Positions 25,692 through 37,242 of a stretch of DNA of 64,000 bases are shown in pieces (position 1 is the stretch's first letter; each line of letters opens with the position of its first letter). The stretch is from Moniliophthora roreri (taxonomy: Eukaryota > Basidiomycota > Agaricomycetes > Agaricales > Marasmiaceae): NCBI GenBank assembly GCA_001466705.2, contig LATX02000184.1:620001-684000 (forward strand). The letters are read 5' to 3'. A model generated the notes under the pieces. That model saw only the letters and a program-made list of their open reading frames with translations, had not been told where the DNA came from and did no database searches. Position numbers and translations under genes: made by a program.

Positions 25692-28555
25692 TTAGGCATT
25701 GTGCAAGATGACGCGAATAAGCTTGTTCAACAAAGCTTGCTGCTCTTCATTCCCAAGACTGGAAGCTTTACCCAGTAGCCTCTCTGCTCGTGCAATGATG
25801 CCGTTAGGTCCATCAAAGGGTATCTCGTGGGCGTCGAATTGATGGACATCTAGAAAAGAAATCAGACCGTTACTTCATCATAAACTTCAGACTGTGAATC
25901 ACTCACAATGTTTGAAAGCAATGAAAGCATCTTCATCCAAGACTTTTTTGAACATCTCCGCAACCTCCTGTCCGATTCTTGTTCGCTCATCTTCCTCTTC
26001 AATATGTCGTGTCAGACCCCTTCGTGAAGAAGCGCTACTGCTCTTCCCACTAGCAAGAGATCCAATGGGTAGCAAAACATCCTCTTTCACCTTCGACGGT
26101 GCCCAGGACAACCCCAGTCCCAAATCTAGGGAGCGGCCGCGCCCACCTGGGCGCGAAGTCCCATTAGTTGTAGGAGGCAGAAACGTCTCAGCGGTAGAGA
26201 CTTTGCTTCTGGTCGACACTGACACAGACCTCAGCAGTCCACCTTCCTTCGCATGGCCGACCGTCCATGTCTCTTTTCTGTCTGCCTGCAGCTCCCCCAC
26301 ACCAGTCGGGGAAGGGACTGCAGGCTCAAACGAAAACGGTCCGTGAGCAAGACCCACTAAGCGTGTCACACCAACACCCATAGTACGTTTGCCAGCGGAT
26401 TTCCCGAGACTGGAAGAGTGTCCTTTCCCGGACCCTCGATGATTCGAATCTTCCGAATGAAGAGGTACTGTTTTCAACGGCGGAGTTCGATGTGGTCGTT
26501 GACGTTTCCATGCATCAAAAGTGACGGTAGGGGTACCATTGGCAGATTTCTTCTCAGGGGTGTCCAACACTTTTGCTTTCGGATGCTGCCCCTCACCAGC
26601 GCTTCCCAAGCTCTCGCCGCTCCGGTTATACCTGCTCCCCGAGTTACCACTAGCACTCCTCGCTATTATGCCGCCTGTGCTCCACCCAGGCTTCTCAAAA
26701 TCAAACGAACCGTGCTTTGTAGCTCGTATGCTAACCTGTTTGGTAACAGGTCTTCCGCCTAGTCCCGGCTTCATTTTAGAACCAGTACGAGAGTCTGACG
26801 CATCACTACCGCGGCGCTTACTTGCAGTACTGGCGTCCCTGTTCTGTCCCTTACTATCACCTATCGACGACTCTCGTTCTTTCTCCTCGTTGACAATAAG
26901 CAGGGGTCGATGCCGATATGAGGAATCCATAGACTCGTTCCTATGGGGCATCTTTGGCGGGGTAGTGGCGGGTCGGTTTGGGGTAGGCGGGGTATAGCTG
27001 ATTCTCGGAACCGTACCATGGCCATTGCTTCCACACCCTGATCCGTTACTAGGCTCTTTCAAAGTAGCACTTCTAGGCTGCGGTGCGTAGATGTGTACAC
27101 CCCTGTGATGATGTCCATCAGTAGATGTTCGTTTGCGCTTCGTCGGTCCAGATATGGAATCCGTAGACGACGGCGGAGTCGAGAGCGACGCTGTGGACGA
27201 TCTACGTGGCTTGGAAATGCTAGTTCCGATGCCGGTTGCATTCGGCTTAGATCGAGAAGTGTTCGAATGAAAGAATTTGGCAATATGGTCAAGTTTAGAG
27301 CTGGAAGAGGTGGTGGTTGAAAAGGAAGAGGCTAGCGGATCGCTGGCCGGTGACGGGCTGTGAGGCCGTGACGAGGAAGCCGGTTCGGGGGACTGGGAGC
27401 GTGGGATGTCATGAGAGAGTATATGAGGATGCTGTGGAACCGGGGGAACGTCTGTCGGTGGAATAGCAGCATTCGAGTAGCCGGGACTGGTACCTCTCGA
27501 GCTGCTGACTGAGGATTTTCGTGACGAGATACCGAAGATATTGCGGAGCTTTCTCCTGGTGCCTGACGACTGCTTGGGTGTCGTTGGTCGCGATGTTATG
27601 ACTGGAGGATGAGCATTTTCCTGCGAGGAGGTAGTCATTGTTGAAGACTGTGCCTCTTCTGGTACGGTTGAAGTTCCAAGCCGTCTTTTGGCTTTTGGAG
27701 TCGAAGGAGTTATGGTGGTGTTGGTGGCGGTAGTGGTTGAAGAAAGAGGGCGCGAGGGTAGTATTGTAGATGGTTTTGAGCTGGATCTGCGAGACGAACG
27801 GCCGCGACTTGACCAACTGGAATCCCTTGAGTGTGACTCTTTGGGGTCGATATCATGAGCTAACTCGGATGGTCCCGCGGGGACGTCATGGCCGCTAGTC
27901 GATGGATTTTTTGTCCTAGAGCGCGAGCGAGAGCGAGTAATGAACCTGTAGAACTGGCAGGCAGAGTACATTAAGACATGAAAGAGCAAGAATGCACGTG
28001 TAACACACTCTATTCGTAGGTCGGTCGTCATCATGGGAAGAGTTATACATGGCGGTGTGGGTGATATCGGCATAGTCTGACAACACTAGATTGGCAGACT
28101 GATCAGGCTAAATACAGAGATCAAGTCAGAAAATGTATAGATGGGTAATATATGAGATAACAAAGATAATGTGAAAACTGACCTGGAGCTGAGCAGAACG
28201 AGATCGTAGAAAGGTAAGCTGCAATGAGGACGACACGTGTTTGATATGTTAGGCGCTGTTATTTTATTCCACGACCACTATGTACCTCACCTGCAGACTC
28301 AGTCTTCGTGGTCTTTTCTTCTTGTAGCTCTCAGCATCGCACCCCGGCCCATGGATATCAATCGGTGTATCCAAGGTAGACTGATTGGTCAAAGACGGGG
28401 CTAAAGACGACAGACTAGTCGAATAGTCTAGACCTAGAAGGTGGCTCCTCATTCTTGCGCAGACCAAATCCACCGACGGCGCTGCGGTCGTCGCTGGTGG
28501 TCACGGTCGTTTAGATCGAAGACTTTGGTTCAAAACCAGTCTTACCTTGCGGCAT
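25692..28555 (-). CDS. conserved Ser/Pro-rich fungal protein, 843 aa
   Basis: Function not recognised. The long open frame alone (to 28073) suggests a start MPISPTPPC, but a better model joins 28546-28555, 28291-28481, 28183-28218, 28009-28098, 25907-27953 and 25692-25849; every junction is GT-AG and in frame, giving MPQAPSVDLVCARMRSHLLGLDY at the N-terminus. The segment that would look like a membrane helix in the naive frame (FLLFHVLMYSACQFY) is then an intron. The middle is low-complexity Ser/Thr/Pro/Arg, probably disordered and phosphorylated. The two ends look folded: the N-terminal helix and the C-terminal block FDAHEIPFDGPNGIIARAERLL...LLNKLIRVILHNA. A signalling or scaffold role is guesswork. 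Confidence 0.8.
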
Positions 28556-28652
28556 CTTCCGAAATGAAAAGGAGGTCGTCCGTTGACGACGGTGACAGGC
28601 GTCAAAAGGTCAAACAACGATATCGTATTCAAAAGTCGTATTCAGACGCTAT

Positions 28653-29535
28653 CTACGGCTTGAGGTTCTTTAGCAAACCTGGTGCCATATCCTGGACATT
28701 CTTCCAAGACTCTAGCGACGAAATCTCATTCCACCATCTACAGGTCCTCCCGGTCAGTACAGACAAGCATAGTTTATAGAAATTATGCATATACCTTGCA
28801 ACATGAGGTCCTTTCGTAGTCAAGATATCGCTTCCTGCTTGGGTAAGCCATGCTCCATACGGAAGATGGAACAAGTCTGCCATGGTAAGTTCCTTTATTT
28901 CCCGATTAGCCTAACAACCAATTGATGATTGGTCAAACATACATTTCCAGCCAGGTATCTCTGTCTTCCCAAAATCGTTTCATATCCATCCAATCTGCTC
29001 GAAAGCTCGGAGATCGCTGCCTCGAATGAGCTCTGGTTGAACGGGATTCCCGCTAGACTGCAATACACTCTCAGTATATTAGAATCGTCCATGGTTTGCT
29101 GACTAAAACGTACATTTCAATTAACATGTGTCCTGCCTTCGTCGCAGAGGGATCATATTCCGTCATTTCGATCGAGATAGCTTGTTCGAACAATGCCGTA
29201 GCCTTCACGTCGCTAGTCGGTGGAGCAAGTCTTGTCCCAAAGCCAGCATACGCAGCCTCAAGGTATCGACAAATGGCTCGTGATTCGTACAGAATGAAGC
29301 CGTCGTCGTCCTGCACGCATGAGGCTTGGACTAAGGGTTCAGAAACAGCAGGACATACGATGTAGGGAACTTTTCCGAATGGCTGCTTCTTCTTGTGAGC
29401 TTCTGTCTTCTGTTCTGACACCGAGGGTATGAGGTTGACCTCGATGAACTCGTAGGGAATCTGTTTCTCGATGAGAACGACTTCCACACGCGCGCTGCAT
29501 GTCGCCAAGCGAGAACCGTAGAGCTTGAGTACCAT
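28653..29535 (-). CDS. glutathione S-transferase, phi-like
   Basis: Cytosolic GSH transferase for detoxification of electrophiles. It starts MVLKLYGSRLATCSARVEVVL, a thioredoxin-fold N-domain with the expected Ser/Thr/Cys active-site region and PFGKVPYI (cis-Pro) and ESRAICRYLE (GSH gamma-Glu contact), all typical of fungal phi-class GSTs. The C-terminal helical domain continues over short introns: FEQAISIEMTEYDP, ILGRQRYLAGN, ADLFHLPYG (substrate helix) and the end WWNEISSLESWKNVQ to LKNLKP-stop. At least four exons. It lies 97 bp downstream of nothing shared: its stop faces the start of the 843-aa gene on the same strand. Confidence 0.9.
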
Positions 29536-30574
29536 GATGGGAGGATATGTTGGGGCTTGACCTTGGGCTTTCTGTTCCTCATTTATACGTACCGTTGATA
29601 AGTTGGTCGATGTGCGAATATGTCGGTAGTTTCCATTCGAAGGATTAGACGGCCCGGGTCATTTGAAAGGGTGCGTTTCTTTACTAATACAGACACTGGA
29701 GCTGTTAGGAGTGTAATAGGCAGAACGTTGATCGCAGAGCTTCTAATCGGATGGAGAACTAGTCGGATGGAAATTGGCTGCCGATCCGATTCTTGGTCCA
29801 CAGTGCACCCGAGTCAATGCACACAGAATGAACGTTGCCTAGTTCCAGCGGGAAGGTGGCAGAGACACCCTCCTTCCTTTTTCGGAACGACACTTCGAAG
29901 CTTCGTTGTCATCGTTGACGCCGTTGGGCCTGACGGCGGCGTCGAAGAGTTCCCTGGGCGTCGAAGGCGATTGATTAAAACATAACTACAGTAGTACTAG
30001 AATATGTAATAGAACATGTTTTTACATTTACAGAAATTTGACGGAGTAGTGAACACTATAAGACTTTGCGCTTTTGTTTTTTCTCGGGCAATGGGGAAAC
30101 ATTATCGTCGGGGTCTACCGCCTGCCCCTTGTGACCACGTGGACGTGTCGAAGGCGGTTGGAGTGAGGGTTCAACTGAGCTTCTCCGCTGGTTTTACGCG
30201 TCGCGTTTGCCATGGTCGCGTCTTGCGCTTGCATCAGAGGTGGGCAGAAACACGTCTTTCAATCTGCAGATCCCTCAGCAATGCTAGCTCATCAGGTCTA
30301 CAGATCTCGGACTGTCAAAATTAATTAAGACGTCAACGGAGTTGCAGCAAGAACATATGAATATTCTGCCTTCAGGAAAGCTCATATTTACTGTAGCATG
30401 CAGTGGACGGCCAAAACATACAAAGTATTTTCTACATATGTTCAAATCAGGGCGGAGAAGGCGGTGTAATGACAGCGAAGCATCATAAATATCGCTCCGA
30501 AAAAGGAACGAGAGTGTTCCCGCCACCTTTCCAGTACATTTTACTTTTAAACAAATAAGACTCTGAGGGAAACA
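29536..30574. other. gene-poor stretch with a decayed reading frame
   Basis: GST promoter on the left, epoxide-hydrolase 3' flank on the right. On the minus strand between about 30230 and 30056 two overlapping frames read MANATRKTSGEA and, one frame away, PLPEKKQKRKVL-stop; see findings. No intact gene. Confidence 0.5.
29581..29587 (-). promoter_or_regulatory. TATA box of the GST gene
   Basis: Minus-strand TATAAAT, 46 bases before the start codon, the usual spacing for a fungal gene with a short leader. Confidence 0.55.
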
Positions 30575-31733
30575 CTAGGAATCCTCGGAATCTTGTAACT
30601 CATTCAGCCACTGCTCAATCTCCGCATTGACTTTGTTACTCGCTTCAAGGTGTACCCAATGACCAGTGTCGACATCGACAATCTTCACCTCGGACGCGTA
30701 TTTAGTCATGACATCCTTTCCTCGTTTTGGGGTACAAATGTAGTCTTGGCTAGCTGCGATGAAAAGCGAGGGGCTTTGTATCCACCATCGCTCTTTCGGG
30801 ATACCTGCGAGAGAAATGAGCCCCATGGAGTAAGAATAGGGATATCGAGTACGTACTGAGGTTGTCTTCTAAATCATTATTCTCGATTTGAGATATGTAC
30901 CAATTGAGAGATGACTTGATGCCCCCACTGTCCAGTACGTTACGACGGATGTTCTCAATGTCCTGGGCTGAGTGTCAGACCTTTGCTACGTTAAGACAGC
31001 AGCAAGTACCCCCGTACCTCCATGGTAAGATAGTCAGGAAATCCTGGCTTCATATCATTCTCGATCCACTCTGCTGTCTTCCCGGGTAATGCCATGTATG
31101 TCAACCAAGTCGATGGATCCTTCGGGTACAGAAGCTGGATGAAGCTGTCGACGTGGTCCTGGATCGTCTTCGCGGAGCCTTGCTGTTCAAAGAATTTCCA
31201 GTAGGAATATCCTTCATAACCCAAATACTCCTTCGTAATTGCCATGACAGCGTCCAACTCAAACTTCTCGGTGATTGGCTCCAGAAAAGAGAGCCCGAGC
31301 CATACAAAACCGAGAAATCGCTCGGGAAATAATATTGACAGCCTTGAAAGCGCGGCGCATCCCCTGAACCGGTGGTGTATTGATCAATATGTACTTCACA
31401 GTTCAAGGAAACTTACCAGTCATGCCCTATTCCAATGACCTGTTCAAGCTTCACCGCTTCCAAAATGTCTACCAGATCGGCAGCTATCAAATTCAATCTC
31501 CAATCCTTCGAATCCAACGGCCGGCTCGTTCGTCCTGCACCAAGCATGTCTGGTGCAAGAATCCCGTATCCCAAAGGTTTGAAGTATTCAATTTGCCTAT
31601 ACCATTCGCGCGATTGGGATGGAAATCCATGGAGGAAAAATAGCGTAGGTCGATTGGGCCACGCCGAGGAGTAAAAGTATTCGTAATTGAGACCCCGTTT
31701 GGTGGCCAGCTGGGCGTAGCAAGTTGGATCCAT
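30575..31733 (-). CDS. alpha/beta-hydrolase, epoxide hydrolase family
   Basis: Soluble epoxide hydrolase-type enzyme that opens epoxides to diols. MDPTCYAQLATKRGLNYEYF begins the fold; residues 35-38 HGFP form the oxyanion hole and GHDWG gives the nucleophile Asp105. After a GT-AG intron the frame continues GCAALSRLSILFPERFLGF, a cap domain with Tyr-rich YEGYSYWKFF (possible epoxide-activating Tyr), and the C-terminal FIAASQDYICTP (acid) and GHWVHLEA (catalytic His). It ends LNELQDSEDS. At least four exons. All catalytic residues are present, so it is likely active; substrate unknown. A haloalkane dehalogenase is less likely because the cap Tyr residues are kept. Confidence 0.9.
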
Positions 31734-32031
31734 ACTGTCCTGGATTTGACACTTGCATGCTTAAGTATCGCTGGCATGAGCTGGCAGTGGCATCAGTCAC
31801 GAGAAGATTGTAACGACGCCGACGGAGATCATCAACTAGAACTTGAAGAAGTTATATGAGTTGTCGCTGATGGAAAAATCTGAAGGCTCATTCAACGATA
31901 CATAATCACTTGGTCCAAATCATCGACCCATTTTGCATTCTTCGTCATCCTTCCTAAAATCATGTATACTGGTCCATTGTATTGACATTTCCTATTGATC
32001 TAGCTATGAAAGATACAGCCTCTCAAGCGAT

Positions 32032-33966
32032 TCAAAAGCAAAAACCAATCTCGTTCGCTCTGGCACTGCCCACGGAGCTTGCTATAGCTCCCATAGCCCA
32101 CCTATTCAGCAATACGAGGTGCAACATACTGCTATCCGCAGAAAACATCCTTCCATTTTCCAACATCGCGAGCGGTAGACCGGAAAACCAAATAAATACA
32201 TCAAGGATGGGCCAGAACCTTGTGATCCTACATCTCATAAAGAACACAGCAAGGCCTGCTGCAAAGCATGACGTTGGGATCGTCGAGTATATCATCCACC
32301 TTGTTGGCGTCTCGCTATTCTTCCACCACGTTCGCTCTTGTAATTGTTGGAATAAGAGAATGGATAGAACAAGTGTCGATGCAGTCATGGCAAGACCTGC
32401 AGCAGTATAGACCACCCAGTCGGGGGTAGGTCGAAAGGAACCGAAACCAAGGGCTTCCCGGGTTTTGGTTTGGAAAATTGAGCCTATGATGGCAGCTGCC
32501 GCGCCGGACAAGTTCAACACAAGCCCAGGGCGAAGCCTACCCTCTTGGGGAGCACTTCGACTGAAAGTAGCAATAGCCATAAATTGTTTGGATGGAGAAT
32601 CTGGAAGAAAAAGTTTCATTCCAGGTTGCAAGGCTATATCTGCAGTCTTTCCGGTGTACAGGCTGTGGAGGTCCGTCAGCCGTCCAGTAAAAAGGGTGTT
32701 GCTAATCGCCACACTCGTCCATATTCCGGCAGAGGTACCGACGGTCAAAAAATAGCAGATGATCATTTGCCCAAGAACACCGGCAATAAAGAAAGGAATC
32801 GCCGTAAAGCGAGTCTCTCCGCTGCTAAAGGCGACGGTATCAAACCCAGGCTCTATGTTCGCATATGGCCTGATAATTTCCAGTATAGCAGCCATACGAT
32901 TAATGTATGCCTCATCAGCGGATACACCTCCCACTCCCCAACGGCCCGGCAGGTTCTGAACGGTAAGGCGACCATGGTCGAGGAGAACTCCACCCAGGAC
33001 AGCAATCCACAGCGTTTGTCCGACGCTCACAGTGGCGAGTTCTCCAGGTTGCAGAGACCATTGAGGTGTTTCCGATAGACGTTTTATATCTCCTACAACC
33101 CGGTAGTATGCGCCAGCCAGTTCACGCAACGAAGCTGATACCTTCGACCCAACTGGCGCATATGAATGGAAGTCGATGGTGCAGGCGGGTGCATCTAGGT
33201 CAACATGATCCAGGTCTAGGGTCCATGGATCAAGTTCGCCATCACCCTGGTGTTTCGCTAGGTTGTGTATGAAAGGGCTCTGTGAGTAGGGTCGCCGAAC
33301 CATGTGGGCAGCCACAACATAGAGAGCAGACTGTTCCGAGTCGACATCGACGATAGATTTACTTGGCATTGACTTGGTTGTGAACACAAGTCGGCCTTTC
33401 ACGGAGATCTTGACTTCCCAGTTCCGGAAAACATGGTAGTCAGTGGCTGCGAATAAGAGAAAGTCTCTTGCGCTAGGAGATCGGCGTCCAGTCCCTTGCG
33501 ATGTGGAGTTTGGACGTGTGATGGGTGTGACCAAACCGGCGGAACTGACTTTCCACATAGAATCATCGACAGATTGGGTCCTGCGTATGAAACAGTGCAT
33601 GACACGAAGAGCCATCTGAAGAGCATCTTCACGGGCCTGCCTCGATACCTTCTCGGAGGGTATCCAGAAGTTTGACTGCCCGTACGAGGCGCGAATCCGT
33701 GGTATGAAATGACATGTATTGGATACCCAATTGACGTGCTGCATCGTTGGAATAGATACCATCGGAATCCCGAAACAGAGTACTGGTCCAACCGCAGGAT
33801 CGATCTTCCAAAGTTCCTCCGCTGAAGTGCCCAAGGCAGCATAGAGCACGCTGGCAAGGAGGAGAAGACCGGGTGGCCAGGTGACGATATCGTTTGCTGG
33901 TGCTTGGGTCTGAAGTGCAAAGCTAGGAGCACCATTACGATTGCTGGTGAGAGCCCGGCGGCACAA
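32032..33966 (-). CDS. orphan polytopic membrane protein, start unresolved
   Basis: An uninterrupted frame of about 644 codons, long for this intron-rich genome. It has about six or seven hydrophobic segments, for example WPPGLLLLASVLYAALG, FFIAGVLGQMIICYFL, WVVYTAAGLAMTASTLVLSILLF, TSCFAAGLAVFF and FIWFSGLPLAML, with a large soluble part (about residues 75-290) between the first and the rest. There is no in-frame ATG at the 5' end: a TGA lies just upstream of position 33966, so the first exon is either upstream or translation begins at an internal Met. I recognise no family; it resembles agaricomycete hypothetical membrane proteins in composition. Confidence 0.65.
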   Translation of the reverse strand: MCRRALTSNRNGAPSFALQTQAPANDIVTWPPGLLLLASVLYAALGTSAEELWKIDPAVGPVLCFGIPMVSIPTMQHVNWVSNTCHFIPRIRASYGQSNFWIPSEKVSRQAREDALQMALRVMHCFIRRTQSVDDSMWKVSSAGLVTPITRPNSTSQGTGRRSPSARDFLLFAATDYHVFRNWEVKISVKGRLVFTTKSMPSKSIVDVDSEQSALYVVAAHMVRRPYSQSPFIHNLAKHQGDGELDPWTLDLDHVDLDAPACTIDFHSYAPVGSKVSASLRELAGAYYRVVGDIKRLSETPQWSLQPGELATVSVGQTLWIAVLGGVLLDHGRLTVQNLPGRWGVGGVSADEAYINRMAAILEIIRPYANIEPGFDTVAFSSGETRFTAIPFFIAGVLGQMIICYFLTVGTSAGIWTSVAISNTLFTGRLTDLHSLYTGKTADIALQPGMKLFLPDSPSKQFMAIATFSRSAPQEGRLRPGLVLNLSGAAAAIIGSIFQTKTREALGFGSFRPTPDWVVYTAAGLAMTASTLVLSILLFQQLQERTWWKNSETPTRWMIYSTIPTSCFAAGLAVFFMRCRITRFWPILDVFIWFSGLPLAMLENGRMFSADSSMLHLVLLNRWAMGAIASSVGSARANEIGFCF

Positions 33967-35347
33967 CGACAGAGTTCAACTATTCCGATTCCCTGATGGA
34001 GATGTTTCAACTTTCATTATTGGCTCAAAATAAAGGCAGCGCACCATATCTTACGAGGTTCTTGAATTCTTCGAGTTAGGGTAGGACGAGTGCAGTTGGC
34101 ACTCATCGAGCATCAGAGAGACATACTTAAGTATATACGAAATTCGTGGATGCGTGTTTGCCACTACAAAGTTCAAACCTTAAAGAAAGATAAGATGCCA
34201 TCGGCGGCCTTAGCATGCGCTTGTAATTCCCGGTGCCAAGTGGAGCCAGACCCTTGGTATCGTCCATCTCAACATGATGCTTGTTGGCGTTTGTAAGCAC
34301 GGTACGCGCCCGAGTAGCCAAGTGAAATCCATAACGCTGTCAAAGAAAAGGGTAGTCGGGTCGGCGGTCTAGCAAGAACTAGAGTAAACATCGGAATTAT
34401 TGGACGGTGGCATGCAGGCTGAGGACAACTGCAATTTTTAAACCCTCACCTGTCATTCTAACTTCTAGCAAAATCAGCGCCCTGAGCTGACTTGCGAGGA
34501 TGTGAAAGCTTCCTCAGCGCCTAAACTCAATGGTACTGAGAGATGCACCGCTCTTTTCAATGCGGCCCTAAACTATTTATGAACTCGAGAGTGTCAAGGG
34601 AGGTGCAGCTCTGATAGAGCTCAGGTATGGGAACATCAAAGAAAATGTGACTGACCAAGGAGAAGCTCTGTAATAGGACATATATCAGGAATGAGAATCA
34701 GGAGGGCTTTGAAGTCGGAGTACGCACCAAAGTAGCAGACAGGACTCGGCGATTTCTGGGGCTGAAAGTAATGAACATGATGGTAGAAAAGGTAAAAAGG
34801 TTTGTGAGAGGCACGGACCCCAGCGCGACTGAAGATTGTCCTAATCTCCTAAGACTAACTCGGAGAGGGCTGCAGGTTGCGGAATTGCTTCCCTGGCCTG
34901 ACTAGTCCTGATTAATCCAAGCCCAGAACCATACCTTACGGCACGGGAGGCTGTGGACACCAAGTTTTCCGGAGGGGACAGTCTCGAACCAGCGCACTCG
35001 AGGTCTGATTCGCTGACATGAACCACTCACATTCCCAGGTTCGGGCCATTACAACCACTCCGCTAGGAAGCAGATAGTGAATAAGGAAAGTGATATGGTA
35101 TTGAACCCGTGTTTCTCATACCAGGAATTCGATCTTTTCGTCTTATTTTTCCCTTATTCCTTCAACCATTTCATCCATGCGTTGGACTAGTGGATGAAAT
35201 CTTTTTAGTATTGCTGCCGTCGAGCGAGGCAACGACGACGCACTTTCTTGACCGCGTACACGTGCACCTCACGCAATTATTTCGACTTTGACGCAAATCC
35301 ATCACGCTTACAAGTCAAGGTATTGTTATTTTTGCATTCAATCCCCC
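33967..35347. other. gene-poor 1.4-kb stretch with tRNA-like boxes
   Basis: No coding gene recognised. A minus-strand box A (35055-35065, fits TRGYNNARNNG) and a box-B-like GGTTCGAGACT (34980-34990) suggest a degenerate Pol III/tRNA-derived sequence. The missing first exon of the preceding gene may also lie here. Confidence 0.4.
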
Positions 35348-36997
35348 ATGTCCTTGTTCAAATCAGCGGCTTTTCAGTTAACCAGGTCGTCTCGCAGGCA
35401 TGCATCACGGCTTACACATTCATTATCGACTCAGCGATCTCAACCCCATTTCCCATGCGTAGAAGCTCATGCAGCTCGAGAATCTCGAATACGAGGGACA
35501 CCCTCACAGTTCTCGACACCTGCATCTGGTAGTTCGTCACAATTGCAATCCCAGTCGCATTCAGAAACGGGACCAGAACCACCTTATGCGCGACCGAACC
35601 CCCAATCATACAATGTTTACCACGATCCAAACCCATTGCACCTAACATATTCAACAACGCCATTACCATCCTTCGACGTTGCATACGAAACATGGGGTAC
35701 CTTGTCGCCAAACAAGGACAACGTCATCCTTCTCCATACCGGTCTCTCAGCATCCTCACACGCTGCATCGACACCCGCAAATCCCGCTGACGGTTGGTGG
35801 GACAAGTTTATCGGTCCAGGAAAGGCGCTAGACACCAGCCAATTCTTTATCATTTGTTGCAATGTTCTTGGTGGATGCTATGGATCCACAGGTCCTTCTT
35901 CGATAGATCCAGCATCAGGGAAGCCGTTCGCAACCAACTTCCCCGTCGTTTCCGTATTTGACATGGTGCGGGCGCAGTTTCGGTTGTTGGATCATTTAGG
36001 TGTCAAGAGACTATATGCAAGCGTTGGGTGCTCGATGGGTGCAATGCAGAGTCTGGCAGCTGGTTGGCTGTATCCGGACAGAGTTGGAAAGATTGTCAGC
36101 ATAAGCGGGACAGCTAGAAGTTCGCCTTCAGCCGTAGCCATGCGATTTGCTCAGAGGAGTGGTATGCTTCTATTCCTCTTCAACGACAGTCGGCTCACGT
36201 TGATCTTGACAGTGCTCATGGCCGACCCGAACTGGAATAACGGATTTTACTATGACGGCCTTCCACCACACACCGGAATGAAGCTAGCTAGACGTGAGTT
36301 TTTGACTTGCACCTGAATATCTATGATTTGAACGTCCGTTATTCTAGAAATCGCAACTATAACTTACCGCTCTGGCCCTGAATGGGACCTCCGTTTCGGT
36401 CGCCAACTGCGACCACTTCCAGCATCAGAAAACGAGGCAAACCCGCGTACACCCGCTCTTTGCCCCGACTTTCTGATCGAAACATACCTAGATCACCAAG
36501 GCGAACAATTCTGCCTCAAATACGACGCCAACTCCCTTATTTACATCTCCAAAGCCATGGACCTCTTTGACATGACGCAGTCTGTTCTCTCTACTCTTCC
36601 TTTATCGCCATCCTCGCCATCCTTGCCACACTCGCCATCATCACCAACACAAACGCATAAAACGTCACATTCAAAATCCCATCCGCCACCCCCCAATCCC
36701 CCCTCTTACCTTCCAGATCTTGCAGCTGGAATGGCACCGCTTGCCAAAATACCAGCCCTCGTTCTGGGCGTACAGTCGGATATACTATTTACGGTTGAGC
36801 AACAGAGAGAAGTAGCTGATGCGTTGAGAATGGCTGGAAACGATAGAGTGAGCTATTATGAGTTGGGAGGCGTTTGGGGCCATGATACCTTTTTGTGAGT
36901 GACTCCGCTGCTACTTGAAGAGTTTTAGTTTTGATTGTGCGTAAATAGGTTGGATGTTTTGAACGTTGGAGGTGCTATTCGAGGGTTTTTGTCTTGA
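35348..36997 (+). CDS. MetX-family serine/homoserine O-acyltransferase, mitochondrial type
   Basis: Acyl-CoA-dependent O-acyltransferase feeding cysteine/methionine synthesis. From the ATG at 35348 the protein starts with a Ser/Arg-rich presequence-like stretch ([20 protein letters not shown]), then [54 protein letters not shown], the nucleophile elbow GCSMGAMQS, and the acid/His part [15 protein letters not shown] and [20 protein letters not shown] and [10 protein letters not shown] are features of the fungal CysA/Cys2 serine O-acetyltransferase branch rather than classical homoserine acetyltransferase, which I infer. A Ser/Pro/His-rich insertion (about 36595-36715) sits before the acid motif. 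Introns near 36161-36209, 36294-36347 and 36896-36949; the last restores [16 protein letters not shown]. Confidence 0.88.
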
Positions 36998-37242
36998 AGA
37001 TCGGAAAGTTTGCATTTTGCTTGCACCTGGATTCATCGCGCAATAGTTTAGTCTAGTCATGCCTTTCTGTGAATTTCTGAGGAACTCAGGATTTAGATTT
37101 TCACCAATCATGCTTTCTCAAGTGAAGAGCACGGCGTCTAGAGCCCCTGTCGCGGAGTTTCCAATCGTTATTGACATGCATGAGTGGGTAACAATACAAA
37201 CATTGACAGCAAATAGCAAATACACAAGTCCAATCGAAGCAC

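Noticed and set aside
26521..26997. Plus-strand 158-codon frame
   Set aside because: Antisense to the low-complexity Ser/Pro-rich 843-aa gene; its Leu/Pro/Ser composition is the complement of that gene.
28071..28073. ATG of MPISPTPPC as start of the 843-aa gene
   Set aside because: It lies in a different frame from exon 4 and requires translating an intron; the six-exon model is in frame with GT-AG at every junction.
31982..32410. Plus-strand open frame of 142 codons
   Set aside because: It lies antisense to the membrane-protein frame, with no family motif; a shadow frame.
37118..37242. C-terminal extension of the C3HC protein to AVLFT
   Set aside because: An intron with clear GTGAGT donor and CTCTAG acceptor removes this frame and gives a better conserved end (DLLRYVKGLLG).
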